Source of the DNA: SLNP01 sp964568875
GTDB taxonomy: Bacteria; Bacteroidota; Bacteroidia; Bacteroidales; VadinHA17
DNA: 64,000 nt
NCBI GenBank assembly: GCA_964568875.1
Contig: CAZMSH010000002.1
Location: 124,001 to 188,000 of the forward strand
Direction of reading: 5' to 3'
The position numbers were made by a program, and so were the translations under genes. Under the pieces are notes generated by a model. The model was not told where the DNA came from and did not search any database. It saw nothing but the letters and a program-made list of their open reading frames with translations. Shown here one piece after another: positions 27,013 to 35,630 of the stretch (position 1 is its first letter; every line of letters starts with the position of its first letter).

Positions 27013-28848
27013 TTAAACTCTGCATTTTCTGTTCCATATTTCAAGGCATAGTAAGAGCCATATTAGCTTAGCCCTCTTCTCAGGATATATCTTCACTTTA
27101 TTACTGATCAAATCATTTAGGAACCCCTTTTGAACAAAATTGGCAGAGAAGGTGGCTGCAGCTGGATTAAGATAATCCATCCATAATTCTTTGAGTTCAT
27201 ATTCTATCCATCTTCTCAGGGGCACTTCGAATCCCCTTTTTGGTAACCAGGCATTCTTCCCGGGCAGGTATTTTTCTGCAAGTACCCTAAGAAGATACTT
27301 TGTAGTAGTATTCCTGATTTTAAGATTATCACTTAAAGATGGGGCAAACTGCAGAATTTCCCTGCTTAGAAAAGGGGCCCTTGTTTCGAGTGAATTAGCC
27401 ATTGCTGCAATGTCCATCTTAGTAGTAAGGTGTGTTGAAAACTGATAAACGAAGTCGAGTAACATAATCTTCCTCAAGCCTGACCAATTTGTGGAATTGA
27501 GATCTTTCAACTCTGACTCCATTGAGTCAAGTTTGATATCACTTAGGATAAGTGCATTTTCAATTCCATCGAAGTAATCGTAGGTTGAGGCCAAATATGT
27601 TGAAAGTGGCTGGCTACCTGAAAGTGAAATAAGACGATACGCAAACTCATACAAGTTTCTTCTGCTTTCCGGCAATGGTAAGAGTCTGCTAATAAATGAT
27701 GCAAAAGTTTTAAAGACTGAAGAAGTCTTGAAGAGATCAATTTTACTGAAGGGAACATACCTCCTATATCCTCCAAACAGCTCATCGGCACCATCACCAT
27801 TCAGAATTACCGTCAGATGTTTCTTGGCCTCCCTGCTAACATAAAAAGATGGAATTGCAGAACTGTCAGAGAAAGGTTCACCATAGTTAGACACAATCTT
27901 TTCTACATTAGATTTAAGATCGTCGAATGCAATATTTATACTTGTATGCGTTGTACCATATCTTTTTGCTACCATCTCAGCATAAGGAGTCTCATCTACC
28001 TGACCGTCGAAAGAAACTGTGAAGGTTTTTATCCCTGGCTTTAACTCAGATGCAATTGCTGTTACAATGCCACTATCAACTCCCCCGCTTAAGAATGTAC
28101 CCACTTCAAGATCAGAGTTATTAAGTCTCGATTTGACACTTTCTCTCAATAGCATATCTGTTTTATTGACCGCATCTGGCAGTGAAAACAATTCGTTATT
28201 TGAATAATAGTCCTTAATGTTCCACCAGCGATTTTGCCTGATGTTATTATCATAAATACAGTATTCTATCCACATGCCTGCTCCCAACTCCCGGAGGTTT
28301 TTGTAAGGTGTGGTATTTCCAATGAAACCAAATAGCAAGTATTGATTGAACACGGAATAGTCAGTTTCTGGAGAGACTAAAGCTGCCAAGGAATTTAATT
28401 CACTTGAGAAAGCAAATGAGTTTCTATCATGATAATAATATAGCGGCTTTTCCCCTGCTCTGTCTCGTGAAATAAAGATAGTCCCTGTTTGTGAATCGTG
28501 TAGTGCAAACGCAAACATCCCATCCAATTCGACTAGCATTTCCCGCCCCAGTTTTTCGTAAAGACAAATCAGAGTTTCAGTATCTGACGCTGTCAGGCAA
28601 GTCAATTTATGCTTTCTTCTAAGCTCTAAATGATTATATATCTGACCATTAAACACTAGTGTATACCTGCCGGAGCTCATTGGCTGCTTACCATGGGCAC
28701 GGTCAAGCACACATAGTCTGCTATGAAACAGATACAGTTCTTCAACGTAATAGCCATTAGACTCATCAGGTCCCCTGTGGATCAATGCTCCTTTTGCAAT
28801 ACCAACTCTGCTGGCATCAATATTCACTCCACCAAGAAATCCACACAT
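27013..28848 (-). CDS. asnB: Asparagine synthase (glutamine-hydrolysing)-type amidotransferase
   Basis: A 611-residue protein. The N-terminal class II glutaminase domain has nucleophile Cys2 after Met removal (MCGFLGG) plus RGPDES and FNGQIYNH. The synthetase domain has the PPi-loop SGGVDS at residues 254-259 and DGADELFGGYRRY. Asparagine synthases make asparagine, but copies inside O-antigen and capsule loci often act as amidotransferases on sugar acids or intermediates. Its place between a GT2 gene and the T9SS gene suggests such a role. The alternative is ordinary asparagine synthesis. All catalytic motifs are intact. Confidence 0.92.
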   Translation of the reverse strand: MCGFLGGVNIDASRVGIAKGALIHRGPDESNGYYVEELYLFHSRLCVLDRAHGKQPMSSGRYTLVFNGQIYNHLELRRKHKLTCLTASDTETLICLYEKLGREMLVELDGMFAFALHDSQTGTIFISRDRAGEKPLYYYHDRNSFAFSSELNSLAALVSPETDYSVFNQYLLFGFIGNTTPYKNLRELGAGMWIEYCIYDNNIRQNRWWNIKDYYSNNELFSLPDAVNKTDMLLRESVKSRLNNSDLEVGTFLSGGVDSGIVTAIASELKPGIKTFTVSFDGQVDETPYAEMVAKRYGTTHTSINIAFDDLKSNVEKIVSNYGEPFSDSSAIPSFYVSREAKKHLTVILNGDGADELFGGYRRYVPFSKIDLFKTSSVFKTFASFISRLLPLPESRRNLYEFAYRLISLSGSQPLSTYLASTYDYFDGIENALILSDIKLDSMESELKDLNSTNWSGLRKIMLLDFVYQFSTHLTTKMDIAAMANSLETRAPFLSREILQFAPSLSDNLKIRNTTTKYLLRVLAEKYLPGKNAWLPKRGFEVPLRRWIEYELKELWMDYLNPAAATFSANFVQKGFLNDLISNKVKIYPEKRAKLIWLLLCLEIWNRKCRV

Positions 28849-28892
28849 AAACTAATATCAGCTTTTAAACAAGTTTTATACAGAATAGAATT

Positions 28893-29756
28893 TCAGGCGA
28901 TTGCATCCCGAAGGCGGTGATTATAGTGATCCCTTTCCAAAGAACTGATTCTTCTGTTCCGTCTTGCAATCAAGAAGCGTGAAATGCCTGAAATATAAAA
29001 TAAAACATTGATAATTAATTTTATATGATTGATTGATTTTAGCTGCAACCATTTTAAAGATCCAATGATCTTTTGCTTTCTGAAATCTGAAACAGCATTA
29101 CTCGATTTATTAAGTCTGGAGATATAGGTCCAAATCTTGAAAACAGATAATTCCCTATAGAACATAACAGGCTCCGAAATCACCTCAAATCTTGATAGTT
29201 CAAAGGAAGACACCCATAAGTGATAATCTTCCGCTCCATCGAATTTACTATTGTAGTGATTACTTCTGAACCAATCAATCTTTCCAGCTACAGTAGGATG
29301 AATGAATAGGTTTTTTCTCAGGATAGATTTACCAGTGAAGACTGCGGGCCAGTTCCTGTAGCCGACAACCTGATTTACTTCATTTATCACAACGACGTGA
29401 GCACCAATAACGTCAGTCTCAGGATTATCAATAAGATATTGTGTTTGTTTCTCAATACGATTAGTAAACATTATATCATCTGCATCCATCCTGACAAAAT
29501 ATCTTCCTCTAGCCAGCATTATCTGCTGATTTAACCTGTAGGAAATTCCTTTGTTCATTTGATCGGTCACAAGTCTTATTCTTGGATCAATAAAACTCAT
29601 TATTATACTCACAGAATTGTCTGTTGATCCATCGTCAGTTATTATCAACTCGAAATCTGTAAAAGTCTGGTTAAGTACTGATTGTATACTGAAGCCAATG
29701 TATTTCTCAGCATTAAATACTGGTATACCGATTGTTACCAACGGACTTTTATCCAT
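28893..29756 (-). CDS. Glycosyltransferase family 2 (GT-A fold)
   Basis: A 287-residue transferase. The N-terminal GT-A domain has VTIGIPVFNAEKYIGFSIQS, ELIITDDGSTDNS (UDP-binding Asp), NKGISYRLNQ and VRMDADDI (DxD-type metal site). The C-terminal ~70 residues are basic with one hydrophobic stretch (about 235-260) that may lie on the membrane. It transfers a sugar with inversion to the growing lipid-linked repeat unit. It overlaps the fucosyltransferase gene by 22 nt, so the two are probably translated together. Confidence 0.9.
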   Translation of the reverse strand: MDKSPLVTIGIPVFNAEKYIGFSIQSVLNQTFTDFELIITDDGSTDNSVSIIMSFIDPRIRLVTDQMNKGISYRLNQQIMLARGRYFVRMDADDIMFTNRIEKQTQYLIDNPETDVIGAHVVVINEVNQVVGYRNWPAVFTGKSILRKNLFIHPTVAGKIDWFRSNHYNSKFDGAEDYHLWVSSFELSRFEVISEPVMFYRELSVFKIWTYISRLNKSSNAVSDFRKQKIIGSLKWLQLKSINHIKLIINVLFYISGISRFLIARRNRRISSLERDHYNHRLRDAIA

Positions 29757-30610
29757 GTCTGAGGGATCAGATCGTCAATTTTAAAACCCAGTTTCCCAAT
29801 GTACCATTTAAAAGGAGCAATTACCAACTTCTCACTATTGGAGTTAAGGTAAGCCCCCCACCAACTAAATGAGCTATTGGCAATTATGTTATGTTTACAA
29901 CTGGACATCAGATAGATATCTGCAATATCTTGATATTCAGTATTATGTTCCATAAATTTGGCTGCCGCGCGATCTGGTATCCTCAGATTATCTCTTGCCC
30001 ATCCCAGATCGTCAGAAAAGACATAAATAACCGGATCTTTCAATCTTGCAGTAATAGTATGTAATGCTTTATAATAATATTCAAGGCCGAGTGAAAAATG
30101 TATCGATCTTCTGTTTGGATTCAAGTAATCACCTCGGCGAATGTGTAATGAAACGGAATTTATTTGAGATATCTCAGACTCCAGGCTTGCCGGAATTGAA
30201 ACTGATTCCTTAAATTTCAAATCCTCTTCAATAATTGATTTGAACTCATCAAAATATCTAAATGACTGCCAGTAACCATCATAACATACTTTATCCTTGT
30301 CGACAGAATAGTACGAAAGAGAGGATTCAAGGTGAATATTTCCACCAACTAATGGTATTCTCCCTATTAGCCTTCTTTCAATTCTGGCAAGACATCCTCC
30401 TCCCGGGAATAGATAATACTTAGAAATATCCTTCTCAGAGAGCATCTTAATGGATGGAGTAATCTTCACAATAAATAGAGGCCTTTCCTTTTCAACATTC
30501 CCTATGTGATAGAAATATATCTCTTTACCAGTAACTATCTCCATCGCTTTCCCAAATGCATACTGAAATAGCTGGTTACCCAGCCCACCCATTAATCTGA
30601 CTGCTATCAT
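29735..30610 (-). CDS. Alpha-1,2-fucosyltransferase (GT11)
   Basis: A 291-residue GT11 enzyme. It opens with the family signature VRLMGGLGNQLFQYAFGKA (residues 4-22) and contains the GDP-fucose site SLHIRRGDY (HxRRxDY-type) and NIIANSSFSWWGAYLN near the C-terminus. GT11 enzymes add fucose alpha-1,2 to a galactose, forming the H-type determinant in characterised bacterial and human members. It lies 27 nt downstream of the GT6 gene, the family that uses this product as acceptor. No gmd/fcl genes for GDP-fucose are in the window. The linkage is well supported by family; the acceptor is inferred. Confidence 0.92.
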   Translation of the reverse strand: MIAVRLMGGLGNQLFQYAFGKAMEIVTGKEIYFYHIGNVEKERPLFIVKITPSIKMLSEKDISKYYLFPGGGCLARIERRLIGRIPLVGGNIHLESSLSYYSVDKDKVCYDGYWQSFRYFDEFKSIIEEDLKFKESVSIPASLESEISQINSVSLHIRRGDYLNPNRRSIHFSLGLEYYYKALHTITARLKDPVIYVFSDDLGWARDNLRIPDRAAAKFMEHNTEYQDIADIYLMSSCKHNIIANSSFSWWGAYLNSNSEKLVIAPFKWYIGKLGFKIDDLIPQTWIKVRW

Positions 30611-30637
30611 CCCTGAGAGTCTGTTTCTTTTTAATAA

Positions 30638-31456
30638 TCAGATTCTTATATACCAAACCAATCCGGAAACAAATCGTCTCGTAAAGCATTGCATCCTTTT
30701 TAGGAGAGATTTGTCTGGATGTTTCGAAAAGAACCGCCCTCCCTGCTTCACCTTGTCAACGATCATTATCTTCATCTGAAATGGAAGTATCCAGCCCTCA
30801 GGATAAGCATAACCCGGATCAAGTTCATGGACAACCCGAAGTGCAAAGTATCTGTTAAGATGAGACTCATCATGAAAAATTGCTATAATATTACTTTTCA
30901 GGTCGGTGTTAATCCATTCGGCACAGGTTCTGCAAAGCTCAAGAAAAGCCTTCGAGGTTCCTCCAATTAAAGAACCCATAAAGTACCTCATTCTGATATT
31001 ATTGCGTTCAATATACGCCATTGAAAGCTTATTTCGTTCGTAAGGATACCAGAAGGAGGATCGTCTGAATAATCCAGGATGCAGCACACCCACAAGGTCT
31101 TTGCCTGCAGGAGGTATAATTTCATCTTCAACTTTCTGGGTAAAAACCATGTTTGAATTAAAGAAGTATACAAAGTCATAATCTGCAAGATTTGCTGCAA
31201 TAGAGAGGAACATTTCAAATCGCAGTAATGAATCCATGGGGAACCCTGCATATTTCCGATAAATTACAGTAACATCTTCACCTTCTATTTCTTTTGAGTC
31301 AGTAAACACATAGTAATGACGCTCAGCACCGATGTTAAAGTACCTACTGGATGAGGTATAGAAGTCGTTCCAGAACATAGAGTACTTACCTGTACAAATA
31401 TATAGTACAGCAATTCTTGGTTTTTTCTTTGAACCTGTATTTGTTGACACAACCAT
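30638..31456 (-). CDS. GT6 (ABO-family) alpha-1,3-galactosyl/N-acetylgalactosaminyltransferase
   Basis: A 272-residue protein of the family that includes the human ABO transferases. Motifs: IAVLYICTGKYSMFWNDFY, YDFVYFFNSNMVF with Asn100-Ser101-Asn102 in place of the vertebrate DxD, FMGSLIGGTSKAFLELC, and FHDESHLNRYF (195-198 is the HDES catalytic region). NxN instead of DxD is typical of bacterial GT6 enzymes such as Bacteroides ovatus BoGT6a, which work without metal. Alignment by eye places Met at human position 266 (as in the B enzyme) and Ser at 268 (neither A nor B), so UDP-Gal versus UDP-GalNAc is open. It lies directly upstream of the alpha-1,2-fucosyltransferase. Confidence 0.88.
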   Translation of the reverse strand: MVVSTNTGSKKKPRIAVLYICTGKYSMFWNDFYTSSSRYFNIGAERHYYVFTDSKEIEGEDVTVIYRKYAGFPMDSLLRFEMFLSIAANLADYDFVYFFNSNMVFTQKVEDEIIPPAGKDLVGVLHPGLFRRSSFWYPYERNKLSMAYIERNNIRMRYFMGSLIGGTSKAFLELCRTCAEWINTDLKSNIIAIFHDESHLNRYFALRVVHELDPGYAYPEGWILPFQMKIMIVDKVKQGGRFFSKHPDKSLLKRMQCFTRRFVSGLVWYIRI

Positions 31457-31466
31457 TGGAATTATC

Positions 31467-32801
31467 TCATAAAAATCTGGTGTTACTTATCCATGGAATC
31501 TCTTTTCTGGTTGTGTAAATCAGGAATAGATTGCTTAAAATAAATGCTATCAGGCCAGCCAGTGGCAAAGCAAGCAAGAGGTTAACTCTTACCATTAAGA
31601 GTGTTACTGTAATTATCACAAGGGCTATTATGCCATCTGCATATGCTCTGTTCCAGGGATTCTTTCCAGCAATGGCAAACTGACCAATAATGATGTTTAT
31701 TCCTGAAAATACCAGCGTAATAAGTGTTACTCTATAGGGCATAGATGAAACTTCAGCATCCAAACCATATATTGAAAGTATAGGATCCTCAAAAAGGATT
31801 CCTGCCAATGCAAAAATTAAGCAAACCGATAATCCGGCAAGAAGACTTAATTTCTTAATGCTTAACTCTTCCGGAGTGCCCAATCGGTTAGCAATAATTG
31901 GCAAAGTCACTCTTGATATCTGAACCGGGATGAACTGCATTAATACCAACAGCTGTCTGCAAACGAATACTATACCCAGGGCATATGGACCTCCTTCAGC
32001 ATCAAACACAAGCTTGTTGGTAATCCAGGTAGTAGGGCTCATAAAAAGGGCGGCAACGAATACTGGAAGTCCAATCTTCATTATCCTGCGTATCAACAGA
32101 AAGTTAAATTTAAATACGATCTTAACCTCCAAACGTGCCAGGGCTCTTCTTATAAACCACTGGTTAATTGTCATTCCTATAAAAGATGACAATACATACC
32201 CAATCATGACACCTGGAAGACCTTTAAGAATTGCCAGTGGTAGGATAATTAATACTGCAAACAACCCTTTCAGAATGTCTGTCCTAAGCAGATCTCTGTA
32301 AGCCTCCAGACCAACCAGAGTACCTGCCTGCATCATATCAAATGTCATACAGGCAAACCATAAGACAATTATGCTCATACTAAAAATCTTACTGGTTTCG
32401 GGAATCAAAATATCACTAAACAGTATATCAGAAAATCCTATCGAAATAAGGCTCACAAATACTGTGGAGATTATTATTATCATATATGAATTCCCAATCA
32501 GTTGTCCCAGATGATTTGGATATCGTTTTCTGAATCTGGCTGTGAGTGCGGCAGATGAGACATTCTGACCAAGTATGCCAAATGTAATGAGCATGATTAC
32601 AGTACTCTGAATCAACGCATAATATCCCATATTACTCTCTCCGAGATGCCTTGTTATAAATATAATAGTAACAAAATTCAATCCCTGAGATAGAGCAGAA
32701 GAAAGGGTTCCTAATGATAATGCATCAAAGAAACGTCTGTTTCCATTAATATATGAAATCACTAAATTGAAGGAACTCCTAGTATACTGCTTCATTGACA
32801 C
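31467..32801 (-). CDS. wzx: Wzx-type oligosaccharide flippase
   Basis: A 444-residue protein with about 12-14 hydrophobic segments and the polysaccharide-export (MATE/MOP-like) pattern. The amphipathic start is SLGTLSSALSQGLNFVTIIFI, followed by TRHLGESNMGYYALIQS and, at the end, alternating short loops. It would move the lipid-linked repeat unit across the inner membrane. It overlaps the polymerase gene by 23 nt and is followed by the GT6 gene after 10 nt. Flippases are poorly conserved; the call rests on topology, the family-like N-terminus and locus position. Confidence 0.85.
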   Translation of the reverse strand: MSMKQYTRSSFNLVISYINGNRRFFDALSLGTLSSALSQGLNFVTIIFITRHLGESNMGYYALIQSTVIMLITFGILGQNVSSAALTARFRKRYPNHLGQLIGNSYMIIIISTVFVSLISIGFSDILFSDILIPETSKIFSMSIIVLWFACMTFDMMQAGTLVGLEAYRDLLRTDILKGLFAVLIILPLAILKGLPGVMIGYVLSSFIGMTINQWFIRRALARLEVKIVFKFNFLLIRRIMKIGLPVFVAALFMSPTTWITNKLVFDAEGGPYALGIVFVCRQLLVLMQFIPVQISRVTLPIIANRLGTPEELSIKKLSLLAGLSVCLIFALAGILFEDPILSIYGLDAEVSSMPYRVTLITLVFSGINIIIGQFAIAGKNPWNRAYADGIIALVIITVTLLMVRVNLLLALPLAGLIAFILSNLFLIYTTRKEIPWISNTRFL

Positions 32802-34185
32802 TAACTTTGTCTCTGAAAATAAGGATAATAAAAATCAGGATGGAATTATAGAAGGTGAATTGTCCAAGTACTGAATAGCTGTAGAAAATTGTTGCGTTAA
32901 AGAGCAGGGCAAGGTAAAAAACTAACGCTCTTAGAAGAGGATCAATGATTGTTTTTGTTCTGAAAAACTCATCGATCTTTCTATAAATAAAACCGGTAAC
33001 AAAAAATACGACAATTAATCCGGCCAGCCCAAGATTGAGATAGATTTCACCATAGGTAGGAAAAACCTGGTCTGGTCCTACAGCTCTACCATAAGCCACA
33101 TTATAGATATATGATCCACTCTTGTCCCTGAAAGAAGTACCCAGAATGGGAACTGTTTCAAGAATTGATGAATGCAATGTAAAAGGGACAGGATCAAATT
33201 CTTCTTCGATACGCACCATAGGTGACATAATATGTGGCGAAACAAAATATACTTGAATAAACTCAACAAACTTTTCTGTTCTGTTTAGATCATTAATAAT
33301 CAAGGCATTCTCCCTCTTTCTGATATTTTGAAACATAAAAAGAAGGACTAAAAACCCAAATGCCCCCAAAGTAAAATCCCTGAAGTTAATTCTGAAATAG
33401 ATGGGGATACATGCCGCGAGGAATGCCAGAACCGGAAATATCATATTATTTCTGGAAGGGCCGAGAGCTAAAAAAAGTATTATCAGAATAGAAATGAAAG
33501 CAATCAGCGCTTTAGTCCATACTCCACCACGTATAGAATTAAGTGTAAACAGGCCAAGCATTATTCCAATGAATGGAATACCATATCTGAAGAGAATTGT
33601 TAAATAAACGACAATCTTGCTATTTGATTCCTGAATGGATTGATAGTCCTCTAAAAACATTGAATTTAGATAGCCATTTAGTGACCCGTAGTATCCGTAT
33701 ATTATGAAAATCAGGCATCCAAACAGAAGAAGAAACAGTATGAAGTTATTTCTGAACTTGAATACAGGTCGCTTTGCCACAGTTTCGTTAGTAATGCCAC
33801 CCCCTATCAGATCCCAACCAAGAATGAATGAAAGAAATGCAATGAATGTAATTGTATGTACCAGAAAAAGATCCTCTGATTCCGGAGCAAAGGGCAACTT
33901 CCAGCTTTGTGGTCCAAAAAGCAATATTGATAATGGACAAACCACAAGTCGCATAATAAACACTAAAAGCATTAGATTTTTAGGAGAAATTATTGAAGAT
34001 TTGTCCACCCAAATTGAGGGAGTTAAAAAGTAGACGGAATAGAATAATACTATACTGAATAATTCATTGAAATATCCAATATCATGATTAAATATCTTGC
34101 TGACAACAACATATGTTAACAAGAGAGATGTGAACGCAATTAACCTGATAACAAAATTAGCTGAAATGAATCGAGGAAACTTCAT
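32779..34185 (-). CDS. wzy: Wzy-type repeat-unit polymerase
   Basis: A 468-residue multi-spanning membrane protein with about 12 hydrophobic segments. A large extracytoplasmic loop near residues 295-375 contains PHIMSPMVRIEEEFDP and SHxxP-like loops typical of Wzy-type polymerases. Sequence is AT-rich with many Ile/Phe/Leu codons. It joins repeat units in the periplasm. The gene overlaps wzx by 23 nt and is the first gene of the compact block after the epimerase terminator. Identification is by topology and context rather than by a signature motif. Confidence 0.75.
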   Translation of the reverse strand: MKFPRFISANFVIRLIAFTSLLLTYVVVSKIFNHDIGYFNELFSIVLFYSVYFLTPSIWVDKSSIISPKNLMLLVFIMRLVVCPLSILLFGPQSWKLPFAPESEDLFLVHTITFIAFLSFILGWDLIGGGITNETVAKRPVFKFRNNFILFLLLFGCLIFIIYGYYGSLNGYLNSMFLEDYQSIQESNSKIVVYLTILFRYGIPFIGIMLGLFTLNSIRGGVWTKALIAFISILIILFLALGPSRNNMIFPVLAFLAACIPIYFRINFRDFTLGAFGFLVLLFMFQNIRKRENALIINDLNRTEKFVEFIQVYFVSPHIMSPMVRIEEEFDPVPFTLHSSILETVPILGTSFRDKSGSYIYNVAYGRAVGPDQVFPTYGEIYLNLGLAGLIVVFFVTGFIYRKIDEFFRTKTIIDPLLRALVFYLALLFNATIFYSYSVLGQFTFYNSILIFIILIFRDKVSVNEAVY

Positions 34186-34375
34186 GCAGATTTTACTAAT
34201 GAGAAATGTAAAACCGTATCTATACCACTATTAAAAGGGTTGATCTGTAATCAGATATTAATTCCCGTGAGTAGATTTTTTATCTTACAGGTTCCCACGC
34301 GATCGCCTGGTCAGTCACATCAGGAGAATGCAAGGCAACTAACAATCAGGCAAATCAATATATGCTGCAGATGCG

Positions 34376-34406
34376 AAAAAAAAGGGGCTCAAGGGCAATA
34401 TGCCCC
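34376..34406 (-). terminator. Terminator after the sugar epimerase gene
   Basis: GGGGC (34384-34388) pairs with GCCCC (34402-34406). On the minus strand it is followed by eight T (plus-strand A at 34376-34383). It lies between the epimerase and the polymerase, so the epimerase is probably a separate transcript. The 190 bp from there to the wzy start would have to hold the promoter of the main glycan operon; no exact consensus box was found. Confidence 0.65.
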
Positions 34407-34416
34407 ATCTGTAGCC

Positions 34417-35415
34417 TCACTTATCCTGCATCTCCAGATTTCTTACAAACCACTCTACGGTTAGGGGAAGGCCCTCCTCAATCCTGATAAAAGGCTTATA
34501 TCCAAGCAAGCGCCCGGCTTTTTCAACCGAAGCAAGTGAATGTCTGATATCCCCTGCCCTTTCAGGTCCATAGACCGGTTCAATAGTTAAAACACCCCTG
34601 TTAAAACCACCTAAGCTATCCCTTATTATTTCGTACATCCGGTTAAGGGAAGCAGACTCCCCACAGGCAACATTATATACCTGATTCAGAGCTTCTGCAT
34701 CCTCTGCAAGCGCAGCCAGATGATTGGCATTGACAACATTCTCAACATGCGTGAAATCACGCGATATGGTACCGTCTCCGTTTATTACAGGCCTGTCCCC
34801 CCTTAAAAGCTGCAATATGAACTTTGGGATCACAGCAGCATAAGCACCTTCCGGATCCTGCTTCGGACCGTATACATTAAAGTAGCGAAGACCTATTAAC
34901 TCTATTTCATAGTTCATTGCGAATACTCCGGCAAACAGTTCATCGGCATATTTCGTAACCCCGTATGGAGAAAGCGCTCTGCCTATCTGATCTTCAATCT
35001 TTGGCAACGCTACATGATCACCGTAGGTCGAGGAACTTGCTGCGTAAATAAACCTCTTTACTCCGGCATCAACAGAGGCCTTCAGCATCCGCACAAAACC
35101 TCCTACATTGACATCTGTCGACGTGACCGGATCTTTCAATGAACGCGGAACCGAGCCCAGTGCTGCCTGATGAAAGACCATTTCAACGCCTCCGACCGAC
35201 CTCATGCAGTCGTCATAATTTCTGATATCCCCTTCGATGAATCTGAATTCCGGGTGCTCCAGGAATTCCCTTATATTATCCGGCTTGCCTGTGCTGAAAT
35301 TATCAAGACATACAACCTGATTGCCCGACTCTAGCAAGGAGGCAACAAGATTAGAGCCAATAAAACCGGCTCCGCCGGTAACGAGTACCTTTTTTCCGGA
35401 TAATCTGCCTCGCAT
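34417..35415 (-). CDS. UDP-N-acetylhexosamine/UDP-hexose 4-epimerase (SDR, WbpP-like)
   Basis: A 332-residue extended SDR enzyme. Features: VTGGAGFIGSNLV NAD-binding loop (12-24), ASSSTYGD with the active-site Ser, Tyr151-x3-Lys155 (SPYGVTKYADE), LRYFNVYGPKQDPEGAYAAVIPKF and HVENVVNANHLA. The HQAALGSVPRSLKDP stretch is typical of the WbpP/Gne branch, which prefers N-acetylated sugars. It would interconvert UDP-GlcNAc and UDP-GalNAc (or UDP-Glc/UDP-Gal), supplying the donor for the GT6 enzyme of the locus. It has its own terminator. Substrate choice between the N-acetylated and plain sugar is inference. Confidence 0.88.
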   Translation of the reverse strand: MRGRLSGKKVLVTGGAGFIGSNLVASLLESGNQVVCLDNFSTGKPDNIREFLEHPEFRFIEGDIRNYDDCMRSVGGVEMVFHQAALGSVPRSLKDPVTSTDVNVGGFVRMLKASVDAGVKRFIYAASSSTYGDHVALPKIEDQIGRALSPYGVTKYADELFAGVFAMNYEIELIGLRYFNVYGPKQDPEGAYAAVIPKFILQLLRGDRPVINGDGTISRDFTHVENVVNANHLAALAEDAEALNQVYNVACGESASLNRMYEIIRDSLGGFNRGVLTIEPVYGPERAGDIRHSLASVEKAGRLLGYKPFIRIEEGLPLTVEWFVRNLEMQDK

Positions 35416-35565
35416 TATTACCTTGTTGCTTTATCGTATTACAAACAGATTGCGAAATTAATTTATTGCCTCAATCCTCCAAATATTTTCAACCCTATTT
35501 TTACTCAGGATTGAAGCAATTATTCAACAACTGCAAGTAACATGATGATTACTAAGCAAAATTAT

Positions 35566-35594
35566 AAAAAAAAGCGCAGCAAAAAAGCCGCGCT
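35566..35594 (-). terminator. Terminator of rny
   Basis: On the minus strand the stem AGCGCGGC / GCTGCGCT (one A-C mismatch, six-T loop, 35573-35594) is followed by eight T (plus-strand A at 35566-35573). It lies 36 nt after the rny stop. Confidence 0.65.
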
Positions 35595-35630
35595 CTGATA
35601 ATTGAAAATCCTGGAATTTCAGTCTATTTT

